Below, one piece after another: positions 32,351 to 45,887 of a stretch of 64,000 nucleotides of DNA (position 1 is the stretch's first letter; every line of letters begins with the position of its first letter). The stretch covers positions 112,651,833 to 112,715,832 of the forward strand of contig OW799233.1 in NCBI GenBank assembly GCA_941918925.1. Direction: 5' to 3'. The position numbers and the translations under genes are program-made. The DNA is from Phyto melanocephala. Taxonomy: Eukaryota; Arthropoda; Insecta; Diptera; Rhinophoridae. The notes below the pieces were generated by a model. That model saw nothing but the letters and a program-made list of their open reading frames with translations. It ran no database searches and was not told the DNA's origin.

Positions 32351-33844
32351 GCATGGAATAAATTTAATTATTCCATGTGTACGGTCAATAAACACAGTCT
32401 GCACTACCATCAAATTAAACAAATATTTCAGTGGGCTGTTATTAGAAACTAGTATATAGAAAGACATTGGAAAATTTTAATTATTTAACCAAAAGAACCT
32501 TCGTTTTGTAAACTTTCCTTTAGAAATGTTTTTTTTATAGAGACAGATAATCTTAAGTTTGAATAAAACAGATTAAAACGTTATATTCACCAAATTGACT
32601 TTACTTATTAGATATTGTTTTGAAATCAACGTTAGATATTTATTTTACATTTGGCTTCTATGACTAGCATGTACTTGGCAGAAGGTAGAGGTGAAATTTT
32701 TGCATAAACTTCGCAGTAAATCAGAGCAATGCACGAACGTTTCACCTGTATCTATATAGGTCTTTTACTATACCACAGAAAATATTCGAACAAAGTTATA
32801 TCAAATGAACGTGGGATGGGTAGGTGTCTAACCCATTTTGAAATAAAATTTAATTAACAATGTTTTCAGTGTTATCTATACCTATTATTGTCCTATCATG
32901 TAGATAAATATTTGTTAAAATTTTTGCTATTAAATAAAAAAAGCGTAAGTTTTGTGATAATAGTTATTAATCTTTTAATGGAGAACGGATATGACATCAA
33001 ATAGACACACTTGTAAAAAAAAAAAACAATTTATTACGAAGCCGGTATTTTATTTTTTAAAACTACAGTGTCGTTCTGACTGAAACTATCCTTAATAGAT
33101 GCATCATTCGTTTGTCAAATGTTTCTCCTTCTAATTAATCGCGTGCTCTGTCACAGTTGTCACCATACAGCTAAAACTACATGCTGGCAATACAAATGAC
33201 TTCTAATTAAGGCACGAAAAAGTTACTAATCATGTTTCTATAAAACTTGAGTTGACAGTAACATTCTGACTTTAATTTTTTGCAAGGAATTAAATTAATA
33301 ATAATTCAATAATTTAACTGGTACATAAAATACATCCAGTTTTGGATATGTTTGTGTTTCGATAATGTCTGGTGGATTATTACTGCTGCAAACTGTTTTA
33401 TTTATATAGATATTTGATCAAAAGTTTGCTTCATCAGATACCCGATGTAGTTTGTGAATTTAATCATGATTTTCACAATAAACTTAGACAATTTGCAAAC
33501 GCTGATCTGGTGTTAGTCTTTTTATGATAAATTGTCAAACTGACCACAAAACAACCGAAAACTGAGGAATAAGCTGGCCATTTTCTAAAACACCCCCTAC
33601 GTACGTTTGGTATATATTAAAAAAATTTGTATGAACAACTCCGTTTCCACCATTAATAAACAAATTGAAAATTCCAATAAATTTAAATACAAAAATATTT
33701 ATTATATTTATAGCACCTTGCAATTAGCCAACAATAATAATAAAAATTATTAAAGGCAACAATTTTCCTTTTTTAAGGGTCTATGATTAATATAGCCAGT
33801 ACAGTAATTACTACCACTAAGACGTGTAATAGTATACACACAAA
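32351..33844. other. No recognisable gene; AT-rich spacer
   Basis: Only short chance frames were found. An A12 run lies near 33017-33028. No element ends were recognised. Confidence 0.45.
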
Positions 33845-36227
33845 AACATACACAAATACACATGGGAATCACCAGATGGTATAACACGAAACCAAATAGA
33901 TCATATTATAATAAACAAGCAGTACCTTGGCTGTTTACTTGATGTGAAGGGAAGAAGATCCGCCGATGTTGACAGCGACCACGTACTACTTCTTGGAGCT
34001 TTTAGACTCCGGCCAGCATCTATAAAAAAGAGCTTTCCGCAGATATATTCAACCTCCAGCGCCTAAAAGATCCCGAAACGGCCGTTCGCTATAAAAATAC
34101 CCTTCAACAACAACTCCACAACTCTGGTTCCAATGTCCATTCATGGACTGACATTACAACAGCTTGCAACCATAGTGCAAAGTCAGTGCTGGGGCCTAAG
34201 CCAAATATTCGTAAACCGTGGATTAGCGAAAATACATGGAATGAAATCTGCAACCGCAAACATTTGAGGAGGTCCTATCTAAACGCAAAGTCTGATACCT
34301 CGAAAACTTCCACTCGGGGCGAATACCGACAATCGGCCAAAACCGTTAAACGTATGGTACGTACAGACCATAAATTATATTTAACCAGCATCGCGCAAGA
34401 TGCTGAAAAAGCCAGCAATACTGGAAATATGCGTGGAGTCTATCAAGCAATCAACCAACTCCGAGGCTGCAATACCAGGAAAACCACGGTTATTAAAGAT
34501 CTCGACGGAAGCGAACTAACGTCAACCGAAGATCAATTACGTAGATGGCGCGATTTCTTCAGCTCTTCATCAAATAACACAAGCAACTTCGATGGAAGTT
34601 CATGCCCATGGGTATCACGCAGGCGTAATCCAAGTAGAACCATCTCAACCTCGCCTCCTACTCTCGAAGAAGTTAAAAACACTTTGCGACAGCTAAAAAA
34701 CAACAAGTCACCTGGACCAGATAATTTACCTGCTGAGCTTTTTAAGTACGCTGCAGAACCATTAGCCGATGAGCTTACACCAATGTTACGTCATATTTGG
34801 GAAACCAACAACATACACAATGAATGGAAGAAAGGGACCATAGTAACAATACCCAAGAAAGGTGACATTAGCCTCTGTAAAAATTGGCGAGGTATTACAC
34901 TCCTCAACACCATCAACAAAGTACTTGCCCTTATAATTCTCCAACGCATCACACCCTATGTTGAGACAATCTTACGTAAAGAACAAGCAGGCTTCAGATC
35001 AAATCGTTCGTGTGCAGACCATGTGACGACCCTAAGAATTCTAATAGAACAATCCGTTGAATTCAACAGCCCTCTGTATCTACTTTTCGTGGACTTCGAA
35101 CGTGCGTTTGACACTGTGTCAAGAGAAGCTCTCTGGGCCTCACTCAACTGTAGAGGGTTTCCAGAAAAAATTGTAAACCTAATACGTGAGCTATATACCG
35201 CTGACGTATGCGCTGTTCGCTTCAATGGAAAGGAAAGCCAACCTTTCTTGATTGAATCTGGCGTAAGACAAGGTTGTGTCCTGTCTCAAACGATTTTTCT
35301 CATACTTCTCGACTGTGTTATGGAACAGACAAACACGGATTCTCCATTTGGTATCCAATGGAACTTATTAGAACGTCTGAACGACATTGATTATGCTGAT
35401 GACATCTGCCTACTTGCACATCGACACAGCGACATGCAGACTAAATTATTTCATTTGGCTAAGAACGCTGAAAAAGTAGGTCTGAAGATAAACATAAGGA
35501 AAACAAAGCTCATGCGTGTTGTAGCAGCAAACAATCTTCCCATTCATCTTAATGGAGTCGTAATAAACGAAGTAGATTCATTTTGCTACCTTGGTAGTAC
35601 ATTAACTGTAGACGGTGGGTCGGATAAAGATATAAATGACCGGATCAATAAAGCTAGATCAGCCTTCCAATCGCTTTACAAAATTTGGAGATCAAGCAAT
35701 ATCACTAGAAAAACAAAACTTCGTATTTTTAACAGTAGTGTTACAAGTGTACTTCTCTATGGCTGTACTACCTGGAGATTAACTCAGGAAAGCTTGAGAA
35801 AGCTACAATCATTTACAAACCGCTGTCTACGCCAAATCCTACAAATTTTCTGGCCGTACTGGGTCACAAACGAACAGCTTCTTGAATTGGCAAACCTCAA
35901 CTCGATCGAGAATGAACTAAAAAAACGTAAATGGAAGTGGATTGAGCATACACTAAGAAAGCCTCCACATGAAATATCACGCGCAGTGATGGAGTGGAAC
36001 CCGCAAGGTCAACGAGGTCCTGGTCGACCACGCTTAACGTGGATAAGAAACATAAAAAATGATTATGAAGATATCGGAATGACATGGAACCAAGTTAAAT
36101 CATTAGCTAATGATCGAAAAAGATGGAAAGAGTTCGTTAGCGCCCTAAGTTCAAACTGAACGTCTTATTTAACTTTTTTTTTACTATTGTAATAAAAAAT
36201 TTTATAAATAAAGGAATTGAAAAAAAA
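33845..36227 (+). mobile_element. RTE-like LINE, 5'-truncated, A-rich tail
   Basis: The element begins inside its endonuclease near 33845 and runs through the reverse transcriptase to a 3' UTR of about 68 bp ending AAGGAATTGAAAAAAAA. A second copy (50646-50990) repeats the last 320 bp almost base for base. The short 3' UTR and the C-terminal GRPRLTW / W..FV.AL motifs fit RTE-related elements. I could not find the target duplication of this copy. Confidence 0.82.
33850..36159 (+). pseudogene. RTE-like endonuclease/reverse transcriptase, 5'-truncated, one frameshift
   Basis: The first frame reads TWESPDGITRNQIDHIIINK and DVDSDHVLLLGAFRLRPASI, the end of an AP-type endonuclease (catalytic SDH). 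At an A6 run (34024-34029) the frame shifts. From there a single open frame continues to 36159: KELSADIFNLQRLKDPETAV, KPWISENTWN, then the reverse transcriptase. The RT has NNKSPGPDNLPAELFK, PKKGDISLCKNWRGITLLN, EQAGFRSNRSC, FVDFERAFD (35086-35112), GVRQGCVLSQ and the active-site YADD (35392-35403). The C-terminus is GQRGPGRPRLTWIRN and W..FVSALSSN. There is no stop in the RT over about 700 codons, which suggests recent activity. No native ATG is kept, because the 5' end is missing. Confidence 0.88.
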
Positions 36228-39200
36228 TATATATATTAAATGTTTTTATACATACACATACATAAATATACGATTTAAATTTTTCAATAATTTTTGAAAT
36301 CATTTCAATCGAATTGAAATAGTAAATAGTTCTAGATTTAAGCACATAGACATGCATAACTTAGTTTGTCCGACATTTACACACGTCATCAAAATGTCGA
36401 CAATAAAAAAATTTATTCTGTTCAGTATTGCCAGGTTAATTTTCATTTTTTCAATCATTTTGATTTATTCTCTTTTTAAGCTTGACTAAATTTTCATTGA
36501 CGTTATAATTTTATGCTACATATCATCACTGAAATCAAAAATACTATTTTTATTTAATAAAATATTTTTATGGAAACAAAAGCGTAAATTTCTGAGATTT
36601 CCAACTTTTTTTATTTTTTTATTTCATATTATAGTCACGTTTCTGCCCAAATATCGAGAGTTGCAAAATCGTCCTCGGTAGCTTTTACATATACATGAGA
36701 AATAACAAGCTGAAATATTTCAGAATACTTCTTAGATCGCTTTTACTTATTAAAACATCCATTCCATTACTGTGAACATTCTAAACAAAGACAATGCGTC
36801 TCAATCGATACATTTAAATAAGAAAATACCTAGAAAAATGATAATTTGCTAAGACTTTTCCACCCTGTAGTGTCAACTGCATTCCACTTTTGTTCAACTT
36901 AACCTTTATGTCAACACACACGGGAATGCACATACATTTTATATTGAATATTATTTCTTATGATAGGTTCTTAAAAGTTGTTGGGGTTTTATTAGAAAAT
37001 GGCAGGTTTTTAGTGTATCAATTGAGAAAAAATTAAGATTTATAATGTCTGATAAAATGTGTGATATTATGATTATTGAAACAAATATATGACCTTAAGC
37101 TTTTTTTAAAAGTATTCTGAGTGTTGATACCTTAACGTGAAGATCAACTCAGAATTGATGGCTTAAAAAAGCCGACATAGGATATTAATTTACAAAACAC
37201 AGTGAACAACTAACGAAAACTGAAGTAAAATCAACAGACATGAATAACGGGACAATTTTATCTTGGGTGTTTATCAAATTATTGAAGAGAGGGTAAAGAG
37301 CAGTTATTAATATCTCTGGTTGCATGGAGGTAACAATTAGGAGAATTTCCTTTGCGGCAAACTAAGGCTATGTCTTTTGTTACGTAAAGATATAACACCC
37401 TATAACTTGTCCTAGACTGGTTATTTGAGAAATCTATATGAAGATCACATGGTGGTTTTAGTTACCACCAAAAGCGGGAAATGATAGTGTGGGACTTCGA
37501 ACACTAATTAACATTTTTGGTTGATGTTACCTTTCATCAGACTTTCTCGTTTGATTGGTCGTCGTCTATCCGAAAATGAGGCTGTCAGTTTACTCTCTAG
37601 CTCTCAGCAAACTAGATCCAATTCTGTTGCCTATTAACTTCGTACCCCGTAAGAAGCCTCAGCTCTTGAGCAACGTGCATATGCATGAACTGTCAGATTT
37701 TTATTTGAAAAATTTCCGCCTGTGCATTACTGTTAAGCGAAGTGAAGATTGCACTCAAGTGCGTTGGATGGTCGCTAATAACTCAAGCTAGTAAATCAAC
37801 ATCTTTGTATATCAAATGTACCATTTATGACGATAAGACCAACCATTAAGACTTTAAAGCTTTAAAAAGCGATGGATGGAACAGTAGGAGGCGAGAAAGA
37901 ACGTGATGGCTCTTGTATACTCAAAATTAATGACAACTTCTCCATGTGACATCATCCAATAAGAAAAGTTCGCACATTATGCAAAAGACCTTTGTACGCC
38001 ACACTTTTTATTTTTTATGCCGTAACGACATATTTTAGTATTCAAGTTATTAACAGTTTTTTAATTGTACATTTTTTATTTAATTGAACTAGAATTTTAT
38101 TTCAACACAATGTTAAACAACGGAACTTTATAATAATGTTTAAAGATATTTTCATTGGGTTTCCTAAGCAGATGCTAACGTAAGGGGTTTAAATTAAAAT
38201 GTGGCCATATCTCTATTTCATGTTGTCACACAAACATCATAATATAGTTTAAAACACTTTATTTAGTTCTTAATTCAGTTGCAGATCGATATAATTGATA
38301 TAATCTAGGATATAAAGTTTTTAAAATTCAAAATATACTCGGTTATATTGCTGCTGACAAAAGGATTAAATAGGAAAAAATTGTTAAATTTGTCAGTTGT
38401 AAAATATTGTATAAATATCTATTGCACCACCCCTGAATAAGAATGTGTACCCAGATAAGTTTTCCCCTTAAAAATTGTATCCCCTTAATTCGTCCGGAAA
38501 AAAGAAATAACAACATTAAATTTAGAGGGTTACCACCTATAACCTGGCAACACTACTGCAGATTGGTACATAAACAAATATACACGTACATATATTTATG
38601 TACATATTTTACAGGCATATTTGTATTACCAACAAAAAATTTTACTGGATAATTTGAATTTTAATGAATAAATATGTAGATTTCAAATTAGGTTTTGAAT
38701 GGTTTTAGAAAATTCTGTGTCATAGGCAGGAATATCTACATTTGTAATTAAGTATGTTTTACATTTGTAAAATTGTGTATGTATGTATGTTTGTTTGCTT
38801 GTATTAGTCAACTTCATTAATAATTTTGAAAATCTTATCATTATTGACATGACATAAAATAATATCTATCTCTCTATGTATGCACAGGCAACTTGTGTAA
38901 AACACTCTTACATTTACATATATTTAACACTAAAGCTGACAATTATTACGAGTTGTTGTATCTGTGAGATTAAAATCTCTTGTGATACGTAAACATACTT
39001 CCGCATACACATTGCACACAGATAACGAGACAGAGACTGTCACTTTTGTACAAATAAATAATGCCACAAAATCAAAAACGTCAAAATTAAAAATCAGGGA
39101 TAGAAATCTAAAATTTTGTTTAAAATCAAATATTTTTTTAGACACACTCAATACTTGTCTCAAACTCATGGTATTAAAAATTTATTTCAAAGTATTCTCG

Positions 39201-39364
39201 TATTGATTAGATCTCAGTGTTGATTAGCAGATTAATTCTACATAAGATCATCGTCCAGATTTAACTTCCTTTTTGCAATTTTCAAAAAAAATAAGTAAAA
39301 TTTTAAAACATTATTAGTTTGAGCTATGAATAAAACCATAAGAACTTTAAATAATCTATATACA
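36228..39364. other. Long spacer without recognisable genes
   Basis: This AT-rich 3.1-kb stretch shows only chance frames. A 78-codon frame at 37555-37791 lies in slightly less AT-rich DNA (about 37250-37950). I looked for transposase or reverse transcriptase motifs there and found none convincing. Confidence 0.45.
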
Positions 39365-39964
39365 TCTATATATATAAAAATCAATGTGTGTTTGTATGTT
39401 TGTTTGTGCTTTATAGACGGTTAAACCGCTGGACCGATTTCCTTGAAATTTTCACAGAATCTTCCTGTATGTCTTGAAGGAACTATAGGCTATACTTTGG
39501 TTTGAAATTGTAAGTGGGCGGGGTGCCACGCCCTATTAAAGAATAAGTATTAAATATTATATATCACGAAAGTTAATGCAGCTAGAGTCTTCAAATTAAG
39601 TACGGTAAACTTTGACATCCACACGAACATTTGGGTAAAAAATGGGCGGACTTGCAATAGTAGGCGTGGCCACATGAATTAAATACTAAAATTCGTATAT
39701 TTGGAAAACGATATCGATTAGAGTAGTAAAATTTTGCAAGAGCAACTTTGACACCCAAATGAACATTTAGGCAAGAAATGGGTGCATTATCAATAGTGGG
39801 CGTGGCACCTACCATATGAATTAAATACTAAAATTCGTATATTTGGAAAGCGATATCGATTAGAGTAGTAAAAAATGGGTGCATTAACAATAGTGGGCGT
39901 GGCACCTGCCATATGAATTAAATACTAAAATGTGGGGTGGCGAAGCACACCGGGTATTAGCTAG
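39365..39964 (+). mobile_element. Non-autonomous Helitron, 600 bp
   Basis: It starts TCTATATATATAAAAATCAA after an A and ends GAAGCACACCGGGTATTAGC and TAG at 39964, followed by T. The body has repeat units like those of the minus-strand copy at 20693-21369. A minus-strand frame of 74 codons (39591-39815) is shared with that copy and is a by-product. No Rep/helicase gene is present. Confidence 0.85.
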
Positions 39965-40720
39965 TACTTATATAAAAATTAATTCCTTTTTCTCTTGGTC
40001 ACGCCATCACGCGTGAATGGCTGGACCGATTTCACTAATTCTTTTTTTGTTGTATTTGTTATTTTTAGGAGAAGGTTCTTATGTCAGTTTCGTAATTATA
40101 AAAGTGGGCAGTGCCACGCCCATAAAAAATGAGTTATCATTTTTAGCTACTTGCACTAGATCGATTTTTCTGAAACTTTGCACACATATTGAGCTGTCAT
40201 GACTACATAACTTCGTGGTTATAAAAGTGGGCAGTGCCACGCCCATAAAAAATGAGTTATAATTTTTAGCTACTTGCACTAGATCGATTTTTCTGAAACT
40301 TTGCACACATATTGAGCTGTCATGACTACATAACTTCGTGGTTATAAAAGTGAGCAGCCCCACGCCCATAAGAAATAAGTTATAATATTTAGATATTTGC
40401 GCTACATTGATTTTTCTGAAACTTAACACATATTGAACTCTGATGATTATACAATTTCGTGGTTATAAAAGTGGGCAGTGCCACGCCCATAAGGAATGAG
40501 TTTTAATTTTTAGCAACTTGCATTGGACCAATTTTTCTTAAACTTTGCACACATATTGAGCTGTCATGACTATATAATTTCGTGATTAGAAAGGTGGGCG
40601 GTTCCTTGCCCATAAAAACAAGTTATTATTTTAAGCTTCTTGCACTTGATATTCAATTAAAATTCAAAATACATTTTTAATTCATTAAGGGGCGTAGCAA
40701 CCCGCGCCGGGCTTGGCTAG
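39965..40720 (+). mobile_element. Non-autonomous Helitron abutting the previous one
   Basis: It starts directly at the CTAG of the preceding Helitron with a mutated terminus (TACTTATATAAAAATTAATT) and ends CGCGCCGGGCTTGGCTAG (40717-40720), followed by T. The body has four or five units of about 121 bp of the GTGGGCAGTGCCACGCCCAT type. It is a sibling of 25265-26119. A 116-codon minus frame (40079-40429) is a repeat by-product. Confidence 0.82.
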
Positions 40721-40742
40721 TATTTTATTTAATCTATACTAA

Positions 40743-41363
40743 TAAAGGGTGGTTAAATTTTAAGGGCCGATGTTGATTTTAAATAAAAAACAAATTATTT
40801 AGGAAAATATTGTCATTTCTTTTTACTATGATACTATTGGTATGGTTTAATTATGTATGGAACAAAATATCGGCCAAATGGCCGCCGCGACCTTGACGGC
40901 ACACCACCATCCGATGGTCCAAATTTTCAATGACAATGTTGATGTCTAATTATTAGGTACGAGGTTGGGTCGAGGTTTACTGCTCTTTGCCGCACTATCG
41001 CAAAAAAAAGCAATGCTTTTCGTTCAACGAACTAAGAAGGCATTCACAGATGTTTTCACATTTCATACAGGGCTGTTTTGCTGAATTTTTTAACTATTTT
41101 TCCCAATTCTCCCGATTGTGGACAAAATTGAAGGGTAACGTTGACCAACAGAATCACGAAGTGCATGAAATGCATTTTGATTTGAACGCCCATTTTCATA
41201 ATTAGCCTGAATAACTTTAACGCGTTGTTCGATTGTGTATATTTCCATAGTTCAAATTGAGTGTGTCTGAAATTGAGAAATGTCGAGTGAAATCCAAAAA
41301 AATACTTGATGTTTAGGTATGGTTCACATTCAACATAGGCCCTTAAAATTTAACCGCCCTTTA
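40743..41363 (-). mobile_element. 617-bp mariner-type deletion derivative with TA duplication
   Basis: TA at 40743-40744 and 41362-41363 flanks inverted ends AAGGGTGGTTAAATTTTAAG and its complement CTTAAAATTTAACCGCCCTT. The ends pair over about 24 bp with one mismatch. On the minus strand the interior encodes the start of a transposase and little else. TA duplication and this HTH type place it in the IS630-Tc1-mariner superfamily. Confidence 0.86.
40960..41252 (-). pseudogene. mariner-type transposase N-terminal remnant
   Basis: On the minus strand a start region reads MEIYTIEQRVKVIQANYENG, RSNQNAFHALRDSVGQRYPS and ILSTIGRIGK, then a stop. This is the helix-turn-helix DNA-binding part (DUF4817-like) of the insect transposase family whose middle and C-terminal parts occur at 8422-8870, 56908-57330 and 58200-58480. 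Several stops follow, and the catalytic domain is absent. Confidence 0.74.
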
Positions 41364-41814
41364 TTATTCCTTATTTTTTATTATTATTATTTTGTATTGA
41401 AAAAATATTAGCAATAAGTTTTTACGCTATAAATTTCTATAAAATTGTCCAAATTAATTTACAATTCGCCTAGTGGTAACTTTAAATTGCGAGATTGCAA
41501 TTGTGTTATAATAACAATTTTAGTTTATGTCCTCTTAAGCACTTATTCCTTTTTGCCATAGAAATCCTTAAAAACTAGATATATTAGTATGTTTATGATT
41601 CTTGTACTAACCTTTTCTGCAAGATATAATTTTGTTTTAAAATGGAATTTTTCGGCTCCAATTATGTTGAAAATTTCTTATATTCAGAAACAAATCTTAT
41701 ATAATCGCAATTCTTTAGCTTGGTAACCATGCGCAGAGATAAGAATACTTTCAATGACTTATTCATGTAGCACAGTTATTGTCTGATGGCTTTGTTAAAC
41801 GTTATAACTGCCAG
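41364..41814. other. No recognisable gene; AT-rich spacer
   Basis: Nothing above chance was seen in this stretch. Confidence 0.4.
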
Positions 41815-42615
41815 CGTGTTATTTTCGTCCCCATAAACTATATGTTTTCTGAAAAATCAACTTTTAAAGCCCTCACATAAAGTTAAGACTTGTATATGGT
41901 ATCGATATTTTTTAAAATCTTTGGGAATAAATTGCTATTGCAAACTAACATAACCGCAACATAAGCTTCTGAGATATGAGCAGATAAACAGAAATCAAAC
42001 AAAAGTTAAGATTTTTCAGCCCCGGGATGATTTATATTCACGTTATAAACAAATCGGTCATTAATCGGCAGAGTTATAGACAAAATTTTTAAAAATTACA
42101 TAAATACATATCAAGCTCATACCTAATTTTTGGACACGTTTTAGATACCGAGTTGCAAACTGTAGTATCTTAAGTTATTCCTATTTAAAACTAAGTGATT
42201 ACAACTACTTTAGTAACTTTCCTAAAATTTGCAAAGAACAGTCGAATTTTTCCGCTTTTAGACAACCGAGAGGGTCAATATAGGTATTCAAATAAATGTG
42301 TATAGGGGTCAAACCTATTCATTATTAAATAGATTTCCATTCTTCATTCTACTCAATATTGGTATCAAATGAAAGGGGTTGAATAAGGTAAAATCCAATA
42401 TGGCGACCTTAATAATATTGGTCTAATATAGTAATTATGGATTTGTCCTTATCAGCGCCCACACTTTTACTAAGAAATGATAAAGTAGAGTACAGTCAAC
42501 TATTTAAAAATTAAAAACAAAGATAACATCAAAAATAATAAAGAAACTGGTACATAACATAACAATCTACGATGAGGACAAAAGTCGTACACACATGATG
42601 GTGAAGGATATTAGA
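41815..42615 (+). mobile_element. DINE-1-like repeat, old copy lacking its 3' hairpin
   Basis: TCCCCATAAACTATATGTTT is the core. 'AAATCAACTTTTAAAGCCC', 'CTGAGATATGAGCAGATAAA' and 'GGTATCAAATGAAAGGGGTT' follow in the same order as in the copy at 59425-60670. It fades at 'GTACACACATGATGGTGAAG' near 42600. The terminal ATTCGGC hairpin is missing. Confidence 0.62.
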
Positions 42616-44559
42616 TTAATTAAAACACCACCAAAAACTATATTGAGGTAATAAGGAACGGTAGGCGATATATTCCGATTGGGCTGAAGGGCAACGTAAA
42701 AAACCCAGCTGCATTTGAAGGAGTTGCATTCTAAGGATTAACTTAAAAATCTTTTTTTTACCCTCATATCCGATTTTTTCCAAATATATATAAATTAAGA
42801 CCGCTAAATAATTACGGAATTGTTAGAGTAAGATGTTGCCAGAATTAACATACACAAAATTCAAATATGTATAGGTTGCAAATGGGAAATAAAAAAAAAA
42901 CAACTTTGTGTTTGTCGAAGAAATAAAAATAACAATTTCACAGAGCTTTATTGTCTAAATTAAATTGACTGTTTTTCTTTCTTGTTGAAAAAATTGCGAT
43001 CCTGTAAAATTTTCTATTTCTGTTTAGCATTAAATATTATACGTTCACTTATGTCATCATATATTTCAAGAAAACCAAACACTGTTTTTAATTTTTATGA
43101 AGAGAAGGAGGGCTAAGAAAATCTAGAACTGCACTATAAATAAACAAATGTTGCTAAAATATTTAAAAAAATTAGATGAAAATATCTAAAGATGCTTAAA
43201 TTGAGATATTTTATTTTTATTATATTTACAGCAAATTAACTTCTTATTTAAATTTAGTTATGTACCCTATACTAAAGTAAATTATCAATGATATATTGCA
43301 ACAGAAATAGTGTGATTTTAATCCTTCTATTTAAAGCTTCACTTATCTTAGAATCAAGACAAAATCTAGGCCATTGTTAACAAGTACTTGTACATATGTA
43401 GGTTCCTACTGTTTTATTTTTTTCCTTTATTCTAAATTCATACAATACAAATGTATGTGCATACAAGTGCTTTAGCATGCCTTTTATATCCGCATCCTAA
43501 ACGGTACAATATTGTTAATGTTTCACATACATATACATGATAACATGGGTATGAGTATTATTGTACATGTGTTTGTATATTTTTTTGTTTTCTACAGCTA
43601 CCACATAATAACAAAAATAATTTATGTGGCTGGGAAATTGGGTACTAAATTAAAATTTAATTACAATGACGGCAAAGGACCAATAAACTGTATGAACGTG
43701 CACTGTTTCATCCAATTCATCCATTTTAGTCATTCATTCATTTGCTCGCTCGCTTTTTCTATCAGATTCATTTAGACAATTTTCCACAGACGTACAAACA
43801 AATAATATTTATTAGTTTTTTTTTCGCTTTGTGCTACTCTGCTGCTTTCCTCATCCATACACGTGGGAATATTTACTACTTTGAGTGAGAGAGAGAGCAT
43901 TAAAATTGACAAATGATTGTTGGATGAATGTGTGCTGGGCAAACCAGAACTTAATATTTTTTCGGATTTATTTTTTCAAATTTTAATAAAAATAAATAAA
44001 TTTACATGATAATAAATTGTAAAATTAAGTCCACATTATGAGACACATTTATAATTTTAATAATAAAAATTGTTTTTTTTTAATTATTGAACGCTTTTGC
44101 TTTTAGTTTTTCTCTTTTATATTGCTTTTAGCTTATAAAATAATCTTGTGTAAGATTTTATAGAATTAGTTTAATAGTCCCAAGTGCTTTTAGTACATAC
44201 ATATATCTACAAACACACTACGCACACTTTCTTATCAACTTATTTATCCCACATATACACATACATTTAAAGTGCTTTATACTCCGAGTATATTAGATTA
44301 GCACAAATTTTTTATCATTAAAATCAGATTCTAAAAAATTTTATAATTTTTTTTTAAATAATTATATTCGGTTTCCTTTTTCTTAAGCGCACACCTGGTA
44401 GTGAAACAAGGTGCCTAAAGCTAAGATTTACCACGAATACATACACTCGGAGACCTGTATGGTTCATTGTGTTTCCCTTCTATTATATTCATTTTAAACA
44501 AAAACAGATAGAATTAAAACGTAAAGCAAGTATTAGACAAGGGGTAAACTAATGAATGA
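42616..44559. other. No recognisable gene; AT-rich spacer
   Basis: Only chance frames occur (for example 87 codons at 43512-43775). A short (GA)n run lies at about 43885-43898. Confidence 0.45.
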
Positions 44560-45010
44560 AATAATGTGGAAGAAATGAAATAAAAAACCAGCGAAAATCA
44601 GACCTATCCAGGCCTTTATTGTCTATCTACTAATCACCCTACTCTCATAATAAATCCAATGATATTATCTAGTTTGCATTCCGAGACATCACTTGTTGTG
44701 GAATCACTTACCTAACACATAAACCTGAAATCTGCAAACTCGAACAGTAACAGATAACAAGCTCCGCCGTTTATATATTTTCCTCATCCCCACACATCTT
44801 ACAGTTATCTGAAGCATCGTGATCCCGATACTAGCCCTTACTAGACAATGTCCCGCTTTAGTCCCAATAGTCGTCCTCAAACATAACTTATTCAGGTCTA
44901 GGAGTACCCAAGACTCTGCCTAGTTTACCTTTGGCCATAAAGCCAAACAACATTCAGTAACCTCTGCCGTTTCTCCATGCCCTATCAGTCCTCCAAAATT
45001 GTATTACAGT
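44560..45010 (-). pseudogene. Degenerate LINE C-terminus (zinc-knuckle region)
   Basis: This stretch is less AT-rich than its surroundings. On the minus strand, with frameshifts, it gives TKAGHCLVRASIGI and then HDASDNCKMCGDEEN, LVICYCSSLQISGLCV and KLDNIIGFIMRVG. The pattern 'GHCL...I...D.C..CG.EE....LL..C..L......I..FI...G' is the tail of RNase H-bearing insect LINEs of the R1/LOA/I group. It contains at least two stops and several indels, so it is old. The identification rests on motif spacing only. Confidence 0.5.
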
Positions 45011-45887
45011 GTTAAAATTAAATATCCTTTAATATAGAAGAAAAGTTTCCACGTCCAATAGTTGAACGACTGCCCGCTCAGAAATTTAACATTTTTAAAA
45101 TATTTTGTACTGGAAAAAATTATTTTGGAGAAGTTTGGGAAGTTTTTTAAAGAGGTTTTCCGTTGGTGTGTGTACATACATTAATGCGAGATATTGATAT
45201 GTTAACATAACTATTGGTGAATATAAAGTATATGCATGTTTTGTACCACCCTAATACATATGCATTTGCTGTAACTTTTATACTTTTAGTGAATCCTTAC
45301 ATTTTTACTACAGCAGAGGTACATAAAAACACATTAATTTAAACGGGATTCAATCTATGTATGATTTAAAAACACACTATATTGGTCCATAAGACAGATA
45401 ATTGTAAACGGTACTATTATTAATTTTTAGCTTTTAAATTAATATTCTCTTCTCTTATTGCTGCCTTTAGAAATAGTATAAAACTAATTTGCCTTAAGAA
45501 ATCTTTATGTTTTAACAACATCTAATAATGTTTTATTAACAATTTATCTTTCTCTTTAAATCAAACGCTTTACTACAATAAATCTCGTTATGCTTTGTAG
45601 CGTTCCTTATCAATTATTATTAATAAAGATAGCTTTAGCATAAACCTGACCTTAAAACGAATTTAAGCTGAAAGTCCATACCAAGCCATCTCGCGTCAGC
45701 GCATTCTACGCATTTTATACCTTATACGCTTTCTACATCCCATGCTTTTTGCGCATCCATCAAACAACACAAGTTGATAGAGTCATTATGTAAATGGCAT
45801 CGATTTTGTTAATTTTTTAAAATAGTTATATTTTATTCTTGCCAATAATTTTAAACTTTATTACGAAATCATTTCCTTATTTTTAAA
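45011..45887. other. No recognisable gene; AT-rich spacer
   Basis: Nothing above chance was seen in this stretch. Confidence 0.4.

Noticed and set aside
37555..37791. 78-codon frame in a slightly less AT-rich stretch
   Set aside because: I looked for transposase or reverse transcriptase motifs around 37250-37950 and found none; it is too short to support.
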